From Physcousia sp015060555 (GTDB lineage Bacteria; Bacteroidota; Bacteroidia; Bacteroidales; Bacteroidaceae): a DNA stretch of 64,000 nt. This document shows, piece after piece, positions 16,556 through 25,857 of the stretch. Where the stretch lies: contig SUYG01000032.1 in the NCBI GenBank assembly GCA_015060555.1, positions 1 to 64,000 of the forward strand. Reading direction: 5' to 3'. Within the stretch, counting starts at the first letter, position 1; the number at the start of each line of letters is the position of its first letter. Made by a program: the position numbers and the translations under genes. The notes under the pieces were generated by a model that was not told the origin of the DNA, made no database searches, and saw nothing but the letters and a program-made list of their open reading frames with translations.

Positions 16556-16563
16556 TAGTTTTG
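16556..16563 (+). promoter_or_regulatory. -7 promoter box for topA
   Basis: TAGTTTTG lies 28 bases before the topA ATG, a normal leader length. Confidence 0.6.
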
Positions 16564-16591
16564 CGCCCAAATTTCAAAAAGCGTAAGAACT

Positions 16592-18964
16592 ATGCCCCAG
16601 AATTTAGTGATTGTAGAGTCCCCTGCCAAGGCAAAGACCATCGAGAAGTTCCTTGGCAAGGACTATAAGGTGATGTCCTCCTACGGCCACATCCGTGACC
16701 TGAAGAAGAAAGACTTCAGCATCAACACCCGTTCGTTTCTTCCCCAATACGAAGTGCCTGCCGACAAGGCACATATTGTCAGCCAGCTGAAACAAAGCGC
16801 CAAGAAAGCCGACATGGTGTGGCTCGCATCCGATGAAGACCGCGAGGGAGAAGCCATCTCATGGCACCTGCAGGAGGTCCTGAAATTGAATCCTGCGACC
16901 ACGCGCCGCATCGTATTCCACGAAATCACAAAGCCCGCTATCCTCGAGGCCATTGAGCATCCCCGCCAGGTGGATATGTCGCTGGTCAACGCCCAGCAGG
17001 CCCGCCGTGTGCTCGACCGCATCGTGGGCTTCAAGCTCTCCCCAGTGCTGTGGCGCAAGGTGAAGCCCAGCCTCAGCGCCGGCCGTGTTCAGAGCGTGGC
17101 CGTACGCCTGATTGTGGAGCGCGAGCGCGAGGTGCAGGCTTTCCAAAGCGAAGCATCCTTCCGCGTGAGCGCCCTGTTGGCACTGCCCGACGGCAACCAG
17201 CTCAAAGCCGAGTTGAACCGCCGTTTCCAGACGCGTCAGGAAGCCAGGACCTTCCTCGAGGCCGTCAAGGATGCCACGCTCACCATCGACGACATCCAGA
17301 CGCGCCCCGTGCGCCGCACCCCCGCACCGCCTTTCACCACCAGTACCCTGCAGCAGGAGGCCGCTCACAAGCTGGGCCTGCCCGTAGCACAAACGATGTT
17401 GGTGGCACAGCATCTCTATGAAAGCGGTCTCATCACCTATATGCGTACTGACAGCGTGAACCTCTCCAAACTCGCCCTCGGCAGCAGCCGCGAAGTCATC
17501 ACCTCGCTAATGGGCAAGGAGTACGTGAAGATTCGTCAGTACCACACCTCTTCCAAGGGTGCACAGGAGGCCCACGAGGCCATCCGCCCGACCTATATGG
17601 ATCGCACCGAGCTCACGGGTGTCAGCAATCAGGAACGCCGCCTCTACGACCTCATCTGGAAGCGCACCATCGCTAGCCAGATGGCCGATGCCGAGATGGA
17701 GAAGACCACTGCCACCATCAGCATCAGCGGACGCCCCGAGCAGTTCGTGGCCACGGGCGAGGTTGTGAAGTTCGATGGCTTCCTGAAAGTCTATCGTGAG
17801 CACTCCGATAACGCTGAAAATAGCGAGAACATTGAGAACAACGAGAACGGCGAGAATGTCGAATCCTCGTCTATCCTCCCCCCTCTAACCATAGGCGACC
17901 GCCTGCAGCGCATCGAGGTGCAGGCCACAGAACGCTTCACCCAGCACCCTGCCCGCTACAACGAAGCCAGCCTCGTGCGAAAGCTCGAGGAACTGGGCAT
18001 CGGGCGCCCCTCTACCTATGCCCCCACCATCTCCACCATCCAACAACGCGAATATGTCCAGAAAGGCGATAAGGCAGGTGATGAGCAATCCTACACCATC
18101 CTCACGCTGGACCAGCGCGGCATCCACGAGGACCAGCGCACGGCCGTCATCGGTGCCGAGCGCGGCCGTCTGCTGCCCACAGACATCGGCATCGTGGTCA
18201 ACGACTTCCTGATGCAGAACTTCCCCACCATCATGGACTACAACTTCACGGCCGACGTGGAGAAGGAATTCGACAGCATCGCTGATGGCAAGGAGGAGTG
18301 GACCGGCATGATCCACCATTTCTGGAATGAGTTCGAGCCCCTGGTGGAGCAGTCCATGAACGCCAAGACAGAGCTGCGCGTGGGCGAACGTCTCCTCGGC
18401 ACCGACCCTGCCAGCGGGCGCCCCGTCAGCGTGAAAATCGGGCGCTTCGGTCCTGTCGCACAGATTGGCAGTGCCGATGACAACGACAAGCCTCGCTTTG
18501 CACAACTCAAGAAGGGACAGAGCATTGAAACACTGACCCTGGAGGACGCCCTGGAGCTCTTCCGCCTGCCGCGCACGCTTGGAAAGCATGAGGGCAAGGA
18601 GGTCACCGTGGGCACCGGCCGCTATGGCAACTACGTCCTCTACGACAAGCAGTTTGTGACCATCCCCGCCACCCTCGACCCGCTGACCATCACGCTCGAG
18701 GAGGCCGTGCAGCTCATCTGCGAGAAACAGCAGATTGAGGCCGAGCGCCATCTCAAGAGCTTCAAGGAAGACCCTGAGCTGGAGCTGCGGAACGGGCGCT
18801 ACGGTTCCTACCTCATCTACAAGGGCACCAACTATCGTCTCACCAAGGCCGTGCAGGAGCGAGCCAAGGACCTCACCTACGAGGAGTGTATGGCCATCGT
18901 GAAAGAGCAGGACGAGAAGCCCAAGAGCGCGTCCGCCAAGCGTCGCTTTGCCAAGCGCAAGTAA
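16592..18964 (+). CDS. topA: DNA topoisomerase I
   Basis: A type IA topoisomerase that relaxes negative supercoils. The N-terminal TOPRIM domain has VIVESPAKAKTIEKFLG and DEDREGEAISWH. The catalytic tyrosine is Y283 in GLITYMRTDS. The C-terminus has repeated LRNGRYGSYL/TGRYGNYVLYD units instead of zinc fingers, as is usual in Bacteroidetes, and ends in a Lys/Arg-rich tail. An Asn/Glu-rich insertion (residues about 405-428, NAENSENIENNENGENVE) comes from an AAC-GAG low-complexity repeat at 17808-17868 and lies between family blocks FLKVYRE and LPPLTIGD. aroK follows after 24 bases and is probably co-transcribed. Confidence 0.97.
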   Translation: MPQNLVIVESPAKAKTIEKFLGKDYKVMSSYGHIRDLKKKDFSINTRSFLPQYEVPADKAHIVSQLKQSAKKADMVWLASDEDREGEAISWHLQEVLKLNPATTRRIVFHEITKPAILEAIEHPRQVDMSLVNAQQARRVLDRIVGFKLSPVLWRKVKPSLSAGRVQSVAVRLIVEREREVQAFQSEASFRVSALLALPDGNQLKAELNRRFQTRQEARTFLEAVKDATLTIDDIQTRPVRRTPAPPFTTSTLQQEAAHKLGLPVAQTMLVAQHLYESGLITYMRTDSVNLSKLALGSSREVITSLMGKEYVKIRQYHTSSKGAQEAHEAIRPTYMDRTELTGVSNQERRLYDLIWKRTIASQMADAEMEKTTATISISGRPEQFVATGEVVKFDGFLKVYREHSDNAENSENIENNENGENVESSSILPPLTIGDRLQRIEVQATERFTQHPARYNEASLVRKLEELGIGRPSTYAPTISTIQQREYVQKGDKAGDEQSYTILTLDQRGIHEDQRTAVIGAERGRLLPTDIGIVVNDFLMQNFPTIMDYNFTADVEKEFDSIADGKEEWTGMIHHFWNEFEPLVEQSMNAKTELRVGERLLGTDPASGRPVSVKIGRFGPVAQIGSADDNDKPRFAQLKKGQSIETLTLEDALELFRLPRTLGKHEGKEVTVGTGRYGNYVLYDKQFVTIPATLDPLTITLEEAVQLICEKQQIEAERHLKSFKEDPELELRNGRYGSYLIYKGTNYRLTKAVQERAKDLTYEECMAIVKEQDEKPKSASAKRRFAKRK

Positions 18965-18988
18965 TCCCCTAAACAACGCTAAACGATA

Positions 18989-19516
18989 ATGGTCCGCGTT
19001 ATTCTCATCGGATACATGGGCGCCGGCAAAACCACTGTCGGCAAGGCTCTGGCCGCCGACCTGCGGCTCACCTTCTACGACCTCGACTGGTACATCACGA
19101 TGCGCTACCACCGCAGCGTCCCCGAGATCTTTGCCGAACGCGGCGAAGAGGGTTTCCGCGACTTGGAACGCCGCATGCTGCACGAGGTGGCCGAGTTCGA
19201 GAATGTCGTCGTCAGCTGTGGCGGCGGCACCCCCTGCTTCTATGACAACATGGAGTACATGAACTCTCTCGCCGACACCGTCTATCTGAAAGCCGACCCC
19301 GACGTGCTGGCCCAGCATCTGAAGATGGGCAAGGGCAAGCGCCCCCTCATCGAGGGCAAGACACCCGAGGAACTGGAGACCTACATCCAGGAGTCCCTGC
19401 AAGCCCGCGAGCCCTACTACTCCCAGGCCAAATACACCATAGACATCTCCGTGCTCGACACCTTCACCAAGATTGATGAGTGTGTGAGAATCATTCGAGA
19501 AATGGTGGGAGTGTAG
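18989..19516 (+). CDS. aroK: Shikimate kinase
   Basis: Phosphorylates shikimate at the 3-hydroxyl in chorismate/aromatic amino acid synthesis. The P-loop is GYMGAGKTT and the magnesium/shikimate site DLDWYI (DxD). ERGEEGFRDLER supplies the shikimate-binding Arg, CGGGTP is the GGG motif, and GKRPLIEG forms the lid region. The 175-residue length is typical. It sits 24 bases after topA. Confidence 0.96.
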   Translation: MVRVILIGYMGAGKTTVGKALAADLRLTFYDLDWYITMRYHRSVPEIFAERGEEGFRDLERRMLHEVAEFENVVVSCGGGTPCFYDNMEYMNSLADTVYLKADPDVLAQHLKMGKGKRPLIEGKTPEELETYIQESLQAREPYYSQAKYTIDISVLDTFTKIDECVRIIREMVGV

Positions 19517-19534
19517 CGGAAGGCAGAGAGGGGG

Positions 19535-19613
<79 letters not shown>

Positions 19614-21506
19614 ATGAAGAAGTGGCGCATTGAAGATTCCGAGGAGCTCTACAACATCCGTGGGTGGGGCGTCAACTATTTCGGTATCAACGAGAAGGGA
19701 CACGTCTATGTGACCCCCAAGAAGAACGGAGTACAAGTCGATCTCAAGGAGGTGGTCGATGAACTGGCTACGCGCCACGTCACGGCCCCCGTCCTCTTAC
19801 GCTTTCCTGACATCCTTGACAACCGCATCGAGAAGACCGACGAGTGCTTCCGCAAGGCTGCCAAGGAGTACGACTACCAGGCCGAGCATTTCATCATCTT
19901 CCCTGTGAAGGTGAACCAGATGCGCCCTGTCGTGGAGGAAATCATCAGCCATGGCAAGCGCTACAACCTGGGACTGGAAGCTGGCTCTAAGCCCGAGCTC
20001 CACGCTGTGCTGGCCACCAACATGGACAGTGACAGCCTCATCATCTGCAACGGCCACAAGGACCAGAACTTCATCGAGCTGGCACTGCTGGCACAGAAGA
20101 TGGGCAAGCGCGTGTTCCTCGTCATCGAGAAACTGCCCGAACTGCAGATCATCGCCGAGACGGCGCAGCGGCTGGGCGTGCGCCCCAACCTGGGCATCCG
20201 CATCAAGCTGGCAGCCAACGGCAGCGGCAAGTGGAGCGAGAGCGGCGGCGATGCCTCGAAGTTCGGGCTTAACAGCTCCGAGCTGCTCATGGCCCTGCAA
20301 CTGCTCGATGAAATGGGGCTGCGCGACTGCCTCAAACTCCTGCATTTCCACATCGGCAGCCAGATCACCAAGATACGTCGCATCAGCACCGCCCTGCGCG
20401 AGGCCGCACAGTTCTACGTGCAACTCCACGCCATGGGCTTCGGCATCGAATTCATCGACTGCGGCGGCGGCCTCGGCGTAGATTACGACGGCACACGCTC
20501 CAGCAACAGCGAATCCAGCGTCAACTACTCCATCCAGGAGTATGTCAACGACTGCGTCTATAACCTCGTGGAAGCCGCCGACAAGAACGGCATCCCCCAC
20601 CCCAACATCATCACCGAGGGCGGCCGCTCGCTGACCGCCCACCACAGCGTCCTCGTCGTGGACGTCATGGAGAGCGTCTGCGCGCCGCAGATGCCCGAGG
20701 ACTTCGAGCCCGGCGAGGGCGACCACAAGCTCGTTCACGACCTCACCGAGATCTGGGACAAGCTCTCCAGCCGCTCGCTGCTCGAGGACTGGCACGACGC
20801 CGAGGACATCCGCGAGGAAGCCCTCGACCTGTTCCGCCACGGTATCATCGACCTGAAGACACGCGCACAAATCGAGTCCATCTACTGGGCCATCAGCCAC
20901 GAGGTTGCCGAGCTGGCACACCACCAGAAGCACGCCCCCGACGAGCTGCGCGCCCTGGACAAGCAGATGGCCGACAAGTACTTCTGCAACTTCTCGCTCT
21001 TCCAGTCGATGCCCGATTCCTGGGCCCTCGACCAGCTCTTCCCCATCATGCCCATCGACCGCCTCGCCGAGCAGCCCACACGCAGCGCCACGCTGCAGGA
21101 CATCACCTGCGACTCCGACGGAAAAATCACCACCTACGTCAACGGCGGCCACCAGACCAACTACATCCCCCTGCACCCCCTCAAGAGCGGTGAACACTAC
21201 TACATCGGCGTCTTCCTCGTAGGCGCCTACCAGGAAATCCTCGGCAACATGCACAACCTCTTCGGCGACACCAACGCCGTGCACATCTCCGTGTCCAAGG
21301 AGGGCTACGAGCTCGAACAAATCATCGATGGTGAGACCGTTGCCGACGTGCTCGAGTACGTGCAGTACGACCCCAAGAAGCTTGTGCGACGCCTGGAGAT
21401 ATGGGTCAGCCGCGCCATCAAGGACGGCAAGATCACCGAAGCCGAGGGAAAAGAGTTCATCAGCAACTATCGTGCCGGGCTGTACGGATATACGTATCTT
21501 GAGTAA
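19614..21506 (+). CDS. speA: Biosynthetic arginine decarboxylase
   Basis: Converts arginine to agmatine, the first step of the plant-type polyamine pathway, with PLP as cofactor. The N-terminal PLP-barrel domain carries the lysine motif FIIFPVKVNQMRPVVE. It is followed by GLEAGSKPEL, HFHIGSQ, the glycine-rich FIDCGGGLGVDYDG and TEGGRSLTAHHSV. The 630-residue length is normal. argB follows, so arginine synthesis and use are adjacent, although only 69 bases of repeat-rich DNA separate them. No promoter box is evident in the repeats upstream. Confidence 0.96.
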   Translation: MKKWRIEDSEELYNIRGWGVNYFGINEKGHVYVTPKKNGVQVDLKEVVDELATRHVTAPVLLRFPDILDNRIEKTDECFRKAAKEYDYQAEHFIIFPVKVNQMRPVVEEIISHGKRYNLGLEAGSKPELHAVLATNMDSDSLIICNGHKDQNFIELALLAQKMGKRVFLVIEKLPELQIIAETAQRLGVRPNLGIRIKLAANGSGKWSESGGDASKFGLNSSELLMALQLLDEMGLRDCLKLLHFHIGSQITKIRRISTALREAAQFYVQLHAMGFGIEFIDCGGGLGVDYDGTRSSNSESSVNYSIQEYVNDCVYNLVEAADKNGIPHPNIITEGGRSLTAHHSVLVVDVMESVCAPQMPEDFEPGEGDHKLVHDLTEIWDKLSSRSLLEDWHDAEDIREEALDLFRHGIIDLKTRAQIESIYWAISHEVAELAHHQKHAPDELRALDKQMADKYFCNFSLFQSMPDSWALDQLFPIMPIDRLAEQPTRSATLQDITCDSDGKITTYVNGGHQTNYIPLHPLKSGEHYYIGVFLVGAYQEILGNMHNLFGDTNAVHISVSKEGYELEQIIDGETVADVLEYVQYDPKKLVRRLEIWVSRAIKDGKITEAEGKEFISNYRAGLYGYTYLE

Positions 21507-21510
21507 AGAC

Positions 21511-21541
21511 CCACCCCAACCCCTCCCGTGAAGGGAGGGGA
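21511..21541. repeat. GC-rich palindromic repeat after speA
   Basis: CCCCTCCC-GTGAA-GGGAGGGG forms an 8-bp GC hairpin. Related sequences lie inside argB (two places), ribF, the PAP2 gene and the epimerase gene, and before the shortened VapC gene near 60250. Confidence 0.7.
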
Positions 21542-21575
21542 CTCAAGTCCTCAAGTATTTTTTAGACACAGCATA

Positions 21576-22427
21576 ATGGACAATTTGAATTCAACGCGCC
21601 AGCCTCTCCCCTCCCTAACGGTTGGGGGTGGGTCCGGTCTTTCTATTATCAAGGTCGGCGGCGCCGTCGTTGAAGACCCGGAGCAGTTGGCCATACTCCT
21701 CGATGAATTCGGCAAAATTGAAGGCCCGAAGGTGCTCGTGCACGGTGGCGGACGCTCCGCCACGAAGCTGGCAGCACAGCTGGGCATTGAGAGCCAGATG
21801 GTGGGCGGTCGCCGCATCACCGATGCTGAGATGCTGAAGGTGGTGACCATGGTCTATGGCGGCCTCGTCAACAAAAACATCGTGGCACAGCTGCAGGCCC
21901 GTGGCATCAACGCCCTCGGCCTCACCGGTGCCGACCTCAACCTCGTCCGCGCCCATCGCCGCCCCATCACCCCCGAGGGCATCGATTTCGGCTTCGTGGG
22001 CGATGTCGATAGCGCCGACGGCGCACAGCTCCTGCGACTGCTGCAACTCGGCATCACACCCATCATAGCGCCCCTGACACACGACGGCCAAGGCCACATG
22101 CTCAACATCAATGCCGACACCATGGCACAGACCGTTGCCGTCGCGTTGGCAAGCCCCACCCCCTCCCATGAGGGAGAGAAGTTGCTGCGCGATGTCACTC
22201 TGACCTACTGCTTCGAGCTCCCCGGCGTCATGCGCGACCCCGCCGACCCCGACAGCCTCATCCCCCACATCACCGAGACCTCTTTCCGGCAGCTCGTCGC
22301 CGACGGCACCATCTCGGGCGGCATGATCCCCAAACTCGAGAATGCCTTCGCCGCCATCCACGCCGGTGTCACCAGCGTCCGCATCACCCACATCTCCAAC
22401 CTCCAAGGCGGCACTGTCATCAGCTGA
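21576..22427 (+). CDS. argB: Acetylglutamate kinase
   Basis: Phosphorylates N-acetylglutamate in arginine synthesis. Motifs: IIKVGGAVVED, VLVHGGGRSATKLA, GLTGADLNLV, NINADTMAQTVAVAL and a C-terminal GGMIPKLENAF. The ATG at 21576 gives 283 aa. An ATG at 21528 is possible but would add only repeat-derived residues. The first 24 residues (ending QPLPSLTVGGGSGL) exceed the family N-terminus and are encoded by a GC-rich repeat. A second in-frame insert, SPTPSHEGEK (22151-22185), interrupts the usual ALA-LRDVTL junction. Both look like repeat insertions tolerated in loops. The stop overlaps the region where the sigma-factor gene begins. Confidence 0.93.
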   Translation: MDNLNSTRQPLPSLTVGGGSGLSIIKVGGAVVEDPEQLAILLDEFGKIEGPKVLVHGGGRSATKLAAQLGIESQMVGGRRITDAEMLKVVTMVYGGLVNKNIVAQLQARGINALGLTGADLNLVRAHRRPITPEGIDFGFVGDVDSADGAQLLRLLQLGITPIIAPLTHDGQGHMLNINADTMAQTVAVALASPTPSHEGEKLLRDVTLTYCFELPGVMRDPADPDSLIPHITETSFRQLVADGTISGGMIPKLENAFAAIHAGVTSVRITHISNLQGGTVIS

Positions 22428-22443
22428 GGAGCCCCTTTCCCAC

Positions 22444-22941
22444 TTGGATTTCCGCACCGACATACTATCCCATCGCGACCGCCTCTATCGCCTTGCCCTC
22501 AGCCTGTTAGGAGACAGCGCAGAGGCCGAGGACGTCGTACAGGATGTCATGCTGAAGGCATGGGAGCGCCGCGAGGAATGGCACACCATAGAGCGCCCGC
22601 TGGCATGGCTCTCGCAGATGACCAAGAACCAGGCGCTGGATAAGCTGCGCAAGACACATGCAGACCCGCTTCCCCAAGAGGGCAGCTCGCTGTGGCAACA
22701 CCCCAACCTCGTAGCATCGCCGCAGGCCGCCGATGGCCTCAGCCTCCTCCAGCGCCTCATCGCCGAGCTGCCCCCACCCATGGACGACCTCGTGCGTCTG
22801 CGCGACATCGAGGGCATGAGCTATCGCGAGATTTCACAGCACCTCCACCTCTCCGAGGACCAAGTCCGCGTATATCTCCACCGCGCCCGCAACCGTATCA
22901 AAGAAAGATACATGAAGCTTAACCACTTCGGGCTCTCATAA
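22444..22941 (+). CDS. ECF-type RNA polymerase sigma factor
   Basis: A sigma-70 family factor of group 4 size (165 aa from the chosen start). Region 2 has RLALSLLGDSAEAEDVVQDV. Region 4 has LRDIEGMSYREISQHLHL and the recognition helix EDQVRVYLHRARNRIKE. No ATG lies close to the family start. TTG at 22444, preceded by GAGGAG, gives DFRTDILSHRDRLYRL right at the expected N-terminus. The only ATG (22342) would add 34 proline/serine-rich residues inside argB. It is 16 bases after argB, so it may be read through from it. No anti-sigma gene is adjacent on this strand; see the candidate at 27370. Confidence 0.85.
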   Translation: MDFRTDILSHRDRLYRLALSLLGDSAEAEDVVQDVMLKAWERREEWHTIERPLAWLSQMTKNQALDKLRKTHADPLPQEGSSLWQHPNLVASPQAADGLSLLQRLIAELPPPMDDLVRLRDIEGMSYREISQHLHLSEDQVRVYLHRARNRIKERYMKLNHFGLS

Positions 22942-22951
22942 CCCCATACAC

Positions 22952-23833
22952 TTATTGCACTTTGATGTGTTGCCGACCGAGGCCGCAGCCGTACCAGATG
23001 CCGTGGCCGCCAGTGATGTTGCCGTCGAGCGGCGTGGTGACGTTGAAGAGGAGCGAGAAGCCGAGTTCCTTGGAGTCGGCGAAGCCACGCCAGTAGTTGT
23101 AAGTGACGCTATCGACGTGGAACAGGGAGACCTCCACTTGGTTGCCGACGGCGTAGTAGGGGGTGTAGGTCTCTGATTCGTTGATGAGACCGCCGCGACG
23201 GACGGACATGGTCACCTCGGACTTGGGCAGCGTGGCGTCATCGACGAGGCCGAACATGCAGAGCTGGGGGTTGAGGGGCTCGCCCTCCCGGCGCGAGAAG
23301 AGGAGGTAGTGGTCGTGGCGCTCGGGCTGGTCGCGGAAGCGGACGAAGACCTGTCGCAAGGTGTCGCTGTCGGAGCAGGGGCCGCACCAGATGTCGTCCA
23401 GCGGCACGGAGGCAGGAACGGTGGTGGTGCCCTCGGCGTGGTGGCTACGCCAATCGACGGTGAGGTGGTAGCGTTGCCCGGCCTCGCCGCGGATGGCGGT
23501 GGTGGTGAAGTAGTAGGGCGGGAAGCTGTTCTTGTTGTAGGTGCCGGTGAGGTAGGTCGTCGTGCCGTCCTCCGTAGTGATGCCGACGCGCGCCCACTGT
23601 GCCACGTACTGGCTGAGGTCGTCGAGCTGGGCTTCGTTCTCGGAGATGGGCAGCGTGCTGGTGACGAAGACGATGGGGTGGTGCCCCTCGGCAATCCAAC
23701 CCTCGACAACGACCTCCTCGCGGCTCACTTCGATGTCAGGGCCGCTGCAGCCCGACAGACAGAGCGCGACGAGGCTGCAGAACACCGCCAGAAGGTTGGC
23801 GGCCACGGGGGTGGTGTTCCTGTGGGTGGTCAT
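22952..23833 (-). CDS. DUF4249 domain-containing lipoprotein
   Basis: A lipoprotein (lipobox LSGC, Cys at about residue 29) with the DUF4249 beta-sandwich, a family typically encoded beside TonB-dependent receptors in Bacteroidetes. Motifs include VVEGWIAEGHHPIVFVT near the N-terminus and RVGITTEDGTTTYL. ATG 23833 gives an ATGA overlap with the receptor stop, so I prefer it to ATG 23839. It is the third gene of a minus-strand operon and probably acts with the receptor in substrate capture. Its substrate is unknown. It converges with the sigma gene at a distance of only 10 bases, with no terminator between. Confidence 0.85.
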   Translation of the reverse strand: MTTHRNTTPVAANLLAVFCSLVALCLSGCSGPDIEVSREEVVVEGWIAEGHHPIVFVTSTLPISENEAQLDDLSQYVAQWARVGITTEDGTTTYLTGTYNKNSFPPYYFTTTAIRGEAGQRYHLTVDWRSHHAEGTTTVPASVPLDDIWCGPCSDSDTLRQVFVRFRDQPERHDHYLLFSRREGEPLNPQLCMFGLVDDATLPKSEVTMSVRRGGLINESETYTPYYAVGNQVEVSLFHVDSVTYNYWRGFADSKELGFSLLFNVTTPLDGNITGGHGIWYGCGLGRQHIKVQ

Positions 23834-25857
23834 TTCCATTTGATGTAGTAGTTGATGGAGGGTAGGACGTTGACGAAGAAACCCTTGGGCTTGTAGGCGA
23901 AGTGGCCGTCCTTGACTTCGAGCTGGTAGAAGAGCTGGTTGTCGGAGACGGTGGCGTTGTAGATGGAGAGGTTGATGCCGTGCTCGAAGCGGGCGGTGCG
24001 ACGGATGTCGTAGTTGACGGAGAGGTCCAGGCGCTGATAGGGTTTGAGGCGGTGGGCGTTGCGCTGCCCGTTCTGCACGAGGAGGGTGTGGTTGACCATG
24101 AAGAGGTACTCGGGTGCCGTGAAGGGTGTGCCTGAGCAGAAGACGTAGGTGGCAGCGACGTTCCAGTGGTTGTTGATGCGCCAGCTGACGACGGCGTTGA
24201 CCTCATGGGGACGGTCGTGGTTGGAGGGATAGGTGCCGGGGTAGCGGGCATCGGTGAAGCGGCGCATGGAGCGCCCGAAGGAGTAGGTGAGCCAGCCGGT
24301 GACGGCTCCCGTGCGGCGCGTGAGGGTGATGCTGGCACCGTAGTTGTAGCCGTCGCCGTGCAGGAGGGCTTTGTTGAGGTCGTAGTTGGTGTAGAGGAAG
24401 TCGAGGAAGTTGCCGCCGTACTCAATCTGATGGCTGAGGTACTTGTAGTAGATGCTGGTGGACAGGCTCCAGCGACCTCGGCCGAAGATAATGTCATGGG
24501 AGAGGGACACGTGCTGCGCCTGCTGCGGCTTGGCGTACTGCCCCGCTGCCAGCCAGAACTCCACAGGGAGACCGATGGAGGTGATGCCGGTCTGGAAGAG
24601 GGGCTGGTGCTGCCAGGCGTAGTGGAAGCTGAAGGTGCCTGCCCGCCCGCTGCGCCACTCAGCGGTGAGGGCTGGCGAGGGCAGCAGGCTAACGTGCCGG
24701 CGGTCGTCAACATAGAGCGTGCCTTTGAGCTGGGGGCGCATGGTGAAGTTCTTAGGCAGTTCCCAAACGTACTCGCCATGCAGCGTGTACTCCTGCGCGC
24801 GCTGCTGCGCCACGGGCTGGTAATCGACATGGATATCGCGCTGCAGCTCGGGGCTCTGAGGCTGGATGAAATAGGCTGAGACGTTGGCACCCGCACGCCA
24901 TTGGCCCCAGCGCAGGAGGCTGCGGTAGCTGAGGTCGGCGATGTAGGAGGGAATCCGCAGGTTGACATCCTGCTGCTCGATGCGGAAGTTGTTGCCGTAG
25001 CGGACAAAGGAGAGGGTGTGTCGCAGGTCGGCATCGTCGCGGAAGACATGGTGGTGGTCGAGACTTAGCAACTGGTTGCCCCATCGCACGTGGGCCGCGG
25101 CCTGGTAGAGTCCGATGTCGTAGTGCGCGTTGTCATGGCCGCCGTAGAAGTTGAAGCACAGGCGGTCGCGCGAGGTGGCCTGATGCAGGAGCGTCAGGTT
25201 GTAGTCGCCGAAGCTGTAGCGCAGCTGCTCGTCGTCGTACTTCATCCACTGGCTGTAGAGGAGGTTCATGTAGGCCTCGCGCGCCGAAGCCACGAGGAGC
25301 GTGCGCCGCCCGATGGGCAGGCGCAGCGTGGCCTGCGACGACATGGGTCCCACGGCAATCTCGCCCGTGGTGCGCTCTGGGACGGCGTCCATGGTGTTCA
25401 TGCGCAGCAGGCCTCCCAGGCGGTTCGACGAGGACTCCAGCGAGGCCGCAGGGGCGTAGGTCATCGTCTGGAAGTGGGCGGCGTTGAAGACCGAGAAGAA
25501 ACCCAGCAGGTGCTGCACGCCATAGAGCGGTGTGCCGTCCAGCGACACCTCGTTGTGGGCATTGTCGCAACCCAGGATGTGCAGGCCGGCATCGAACTCC
25601 GAGGAGGTCTGCACACCCGGCAGCAGCTCGGCCACATGCAGCGGGTCGGTGTTGCCCATGATCTTGGGCATCCCCTGCAGGGCGCTCAACTGCCACGTGC
25701 GGGTGCCGTCGGCACGCAGGCGCAGCGGCGAGGTGTAGCGCTGCACGGTCACCTCGACACTACGCAACTGCCGTGTGCTGTCGCTGGCGGCCTCTGAGGC
25801 CTCGGCAAACACACGGCAGGGTAGAAGAAGAATAATGATCGTAATGATCCTATTCAT
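23830..25857 (-). CDS. TonB-dependent outer membrane receptor
   Basis: A 675-residue outer-membrane receptor. The start at 25857 gives the signal peptide RIITIIILLLPCRVFA. The plug domain (about residues 35-180) includes MPKIMGNTDPLHVAELLPG and NEVSLDGTPLYGVQHLLGFF. The remainder is a beta-barrel with alternating aromatic strands that ends in INYYIKWK. There is no N-terminal carboxypeptidase-like or STN domain, so it is a short receptor and not obviously a transducer for a FecI/FecR pathway. The gene overlaps its upstream neighbour by 8 bases and the downstream DUF4249 gene by 4, which indicates a tight operon. Confidence 0.9.
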   Translation of the reverse strand: MNRIITIIILLLPCRVFAEASEAASDSTRQLRSVEVTVQRYTSPLRLRADGTRTWQLSALQGMPKIMGNTDPLHVAELLPGVQTSSEFDAGLHILGCDNAHNEVSLDGTPLYGVQHLLGFFSVFNAAHFQTMTYAPAASLESSSNRLGGLLRMNTMDAVPERTTGEIAVGPMSSQATLRLPIGRRTLLVASAREAYMNLLYSQWMKYDDEQLRYSFGDYNLTLLHQATSRDRLCFNFYGGHDNAHYDIGLYQAAAHVRWGNQLLSLDHHHVFRDDADLRHTLSFVRYGNNFRIEQQDVNLRIPSYIADLSYRSLLRWGQWRAGANVSAYFIQPQSPELQRDIHVDYQPVAQQRAQEYTLHGEYVWELPKNFTMRPQLKGTLYVDDRRHVSLLPSPALTAEWRSGRAGTFSFHYAWQHQPLFQTGITSIGLPVEFWLAAGQYAKPQQAQHVSLSHDIIFGRGRWSLSTSIYYKYLSHQIEYGGNFLDFLYTNYDLNKALLHGDGYNYGASITLTRRTGAVTGWLTYSFGRSMRRFTDARYPGTYPSNHDRPHEVNAVVSWRINNHWNVAATYVFCSGTPFTAPEYLFMVNHTLLVQNGQRNAHRLKPYQRLDLSVNYDIRRTARFEHGINLSIYNATVSDNQLFYQLEVKDGHFAYKPKGFFVNVLPSINYYIKWK

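Noticed and set aside
19797..21320. A 507-codon antisense frame across speA
   Set aside because: Shadow caused by GC-rich codon usage; SpeA motifs lie on the + strand. The same applies to 17885-19402 over topA/aroK, 12370-13365 over hflX and 35013-36431 over parE.
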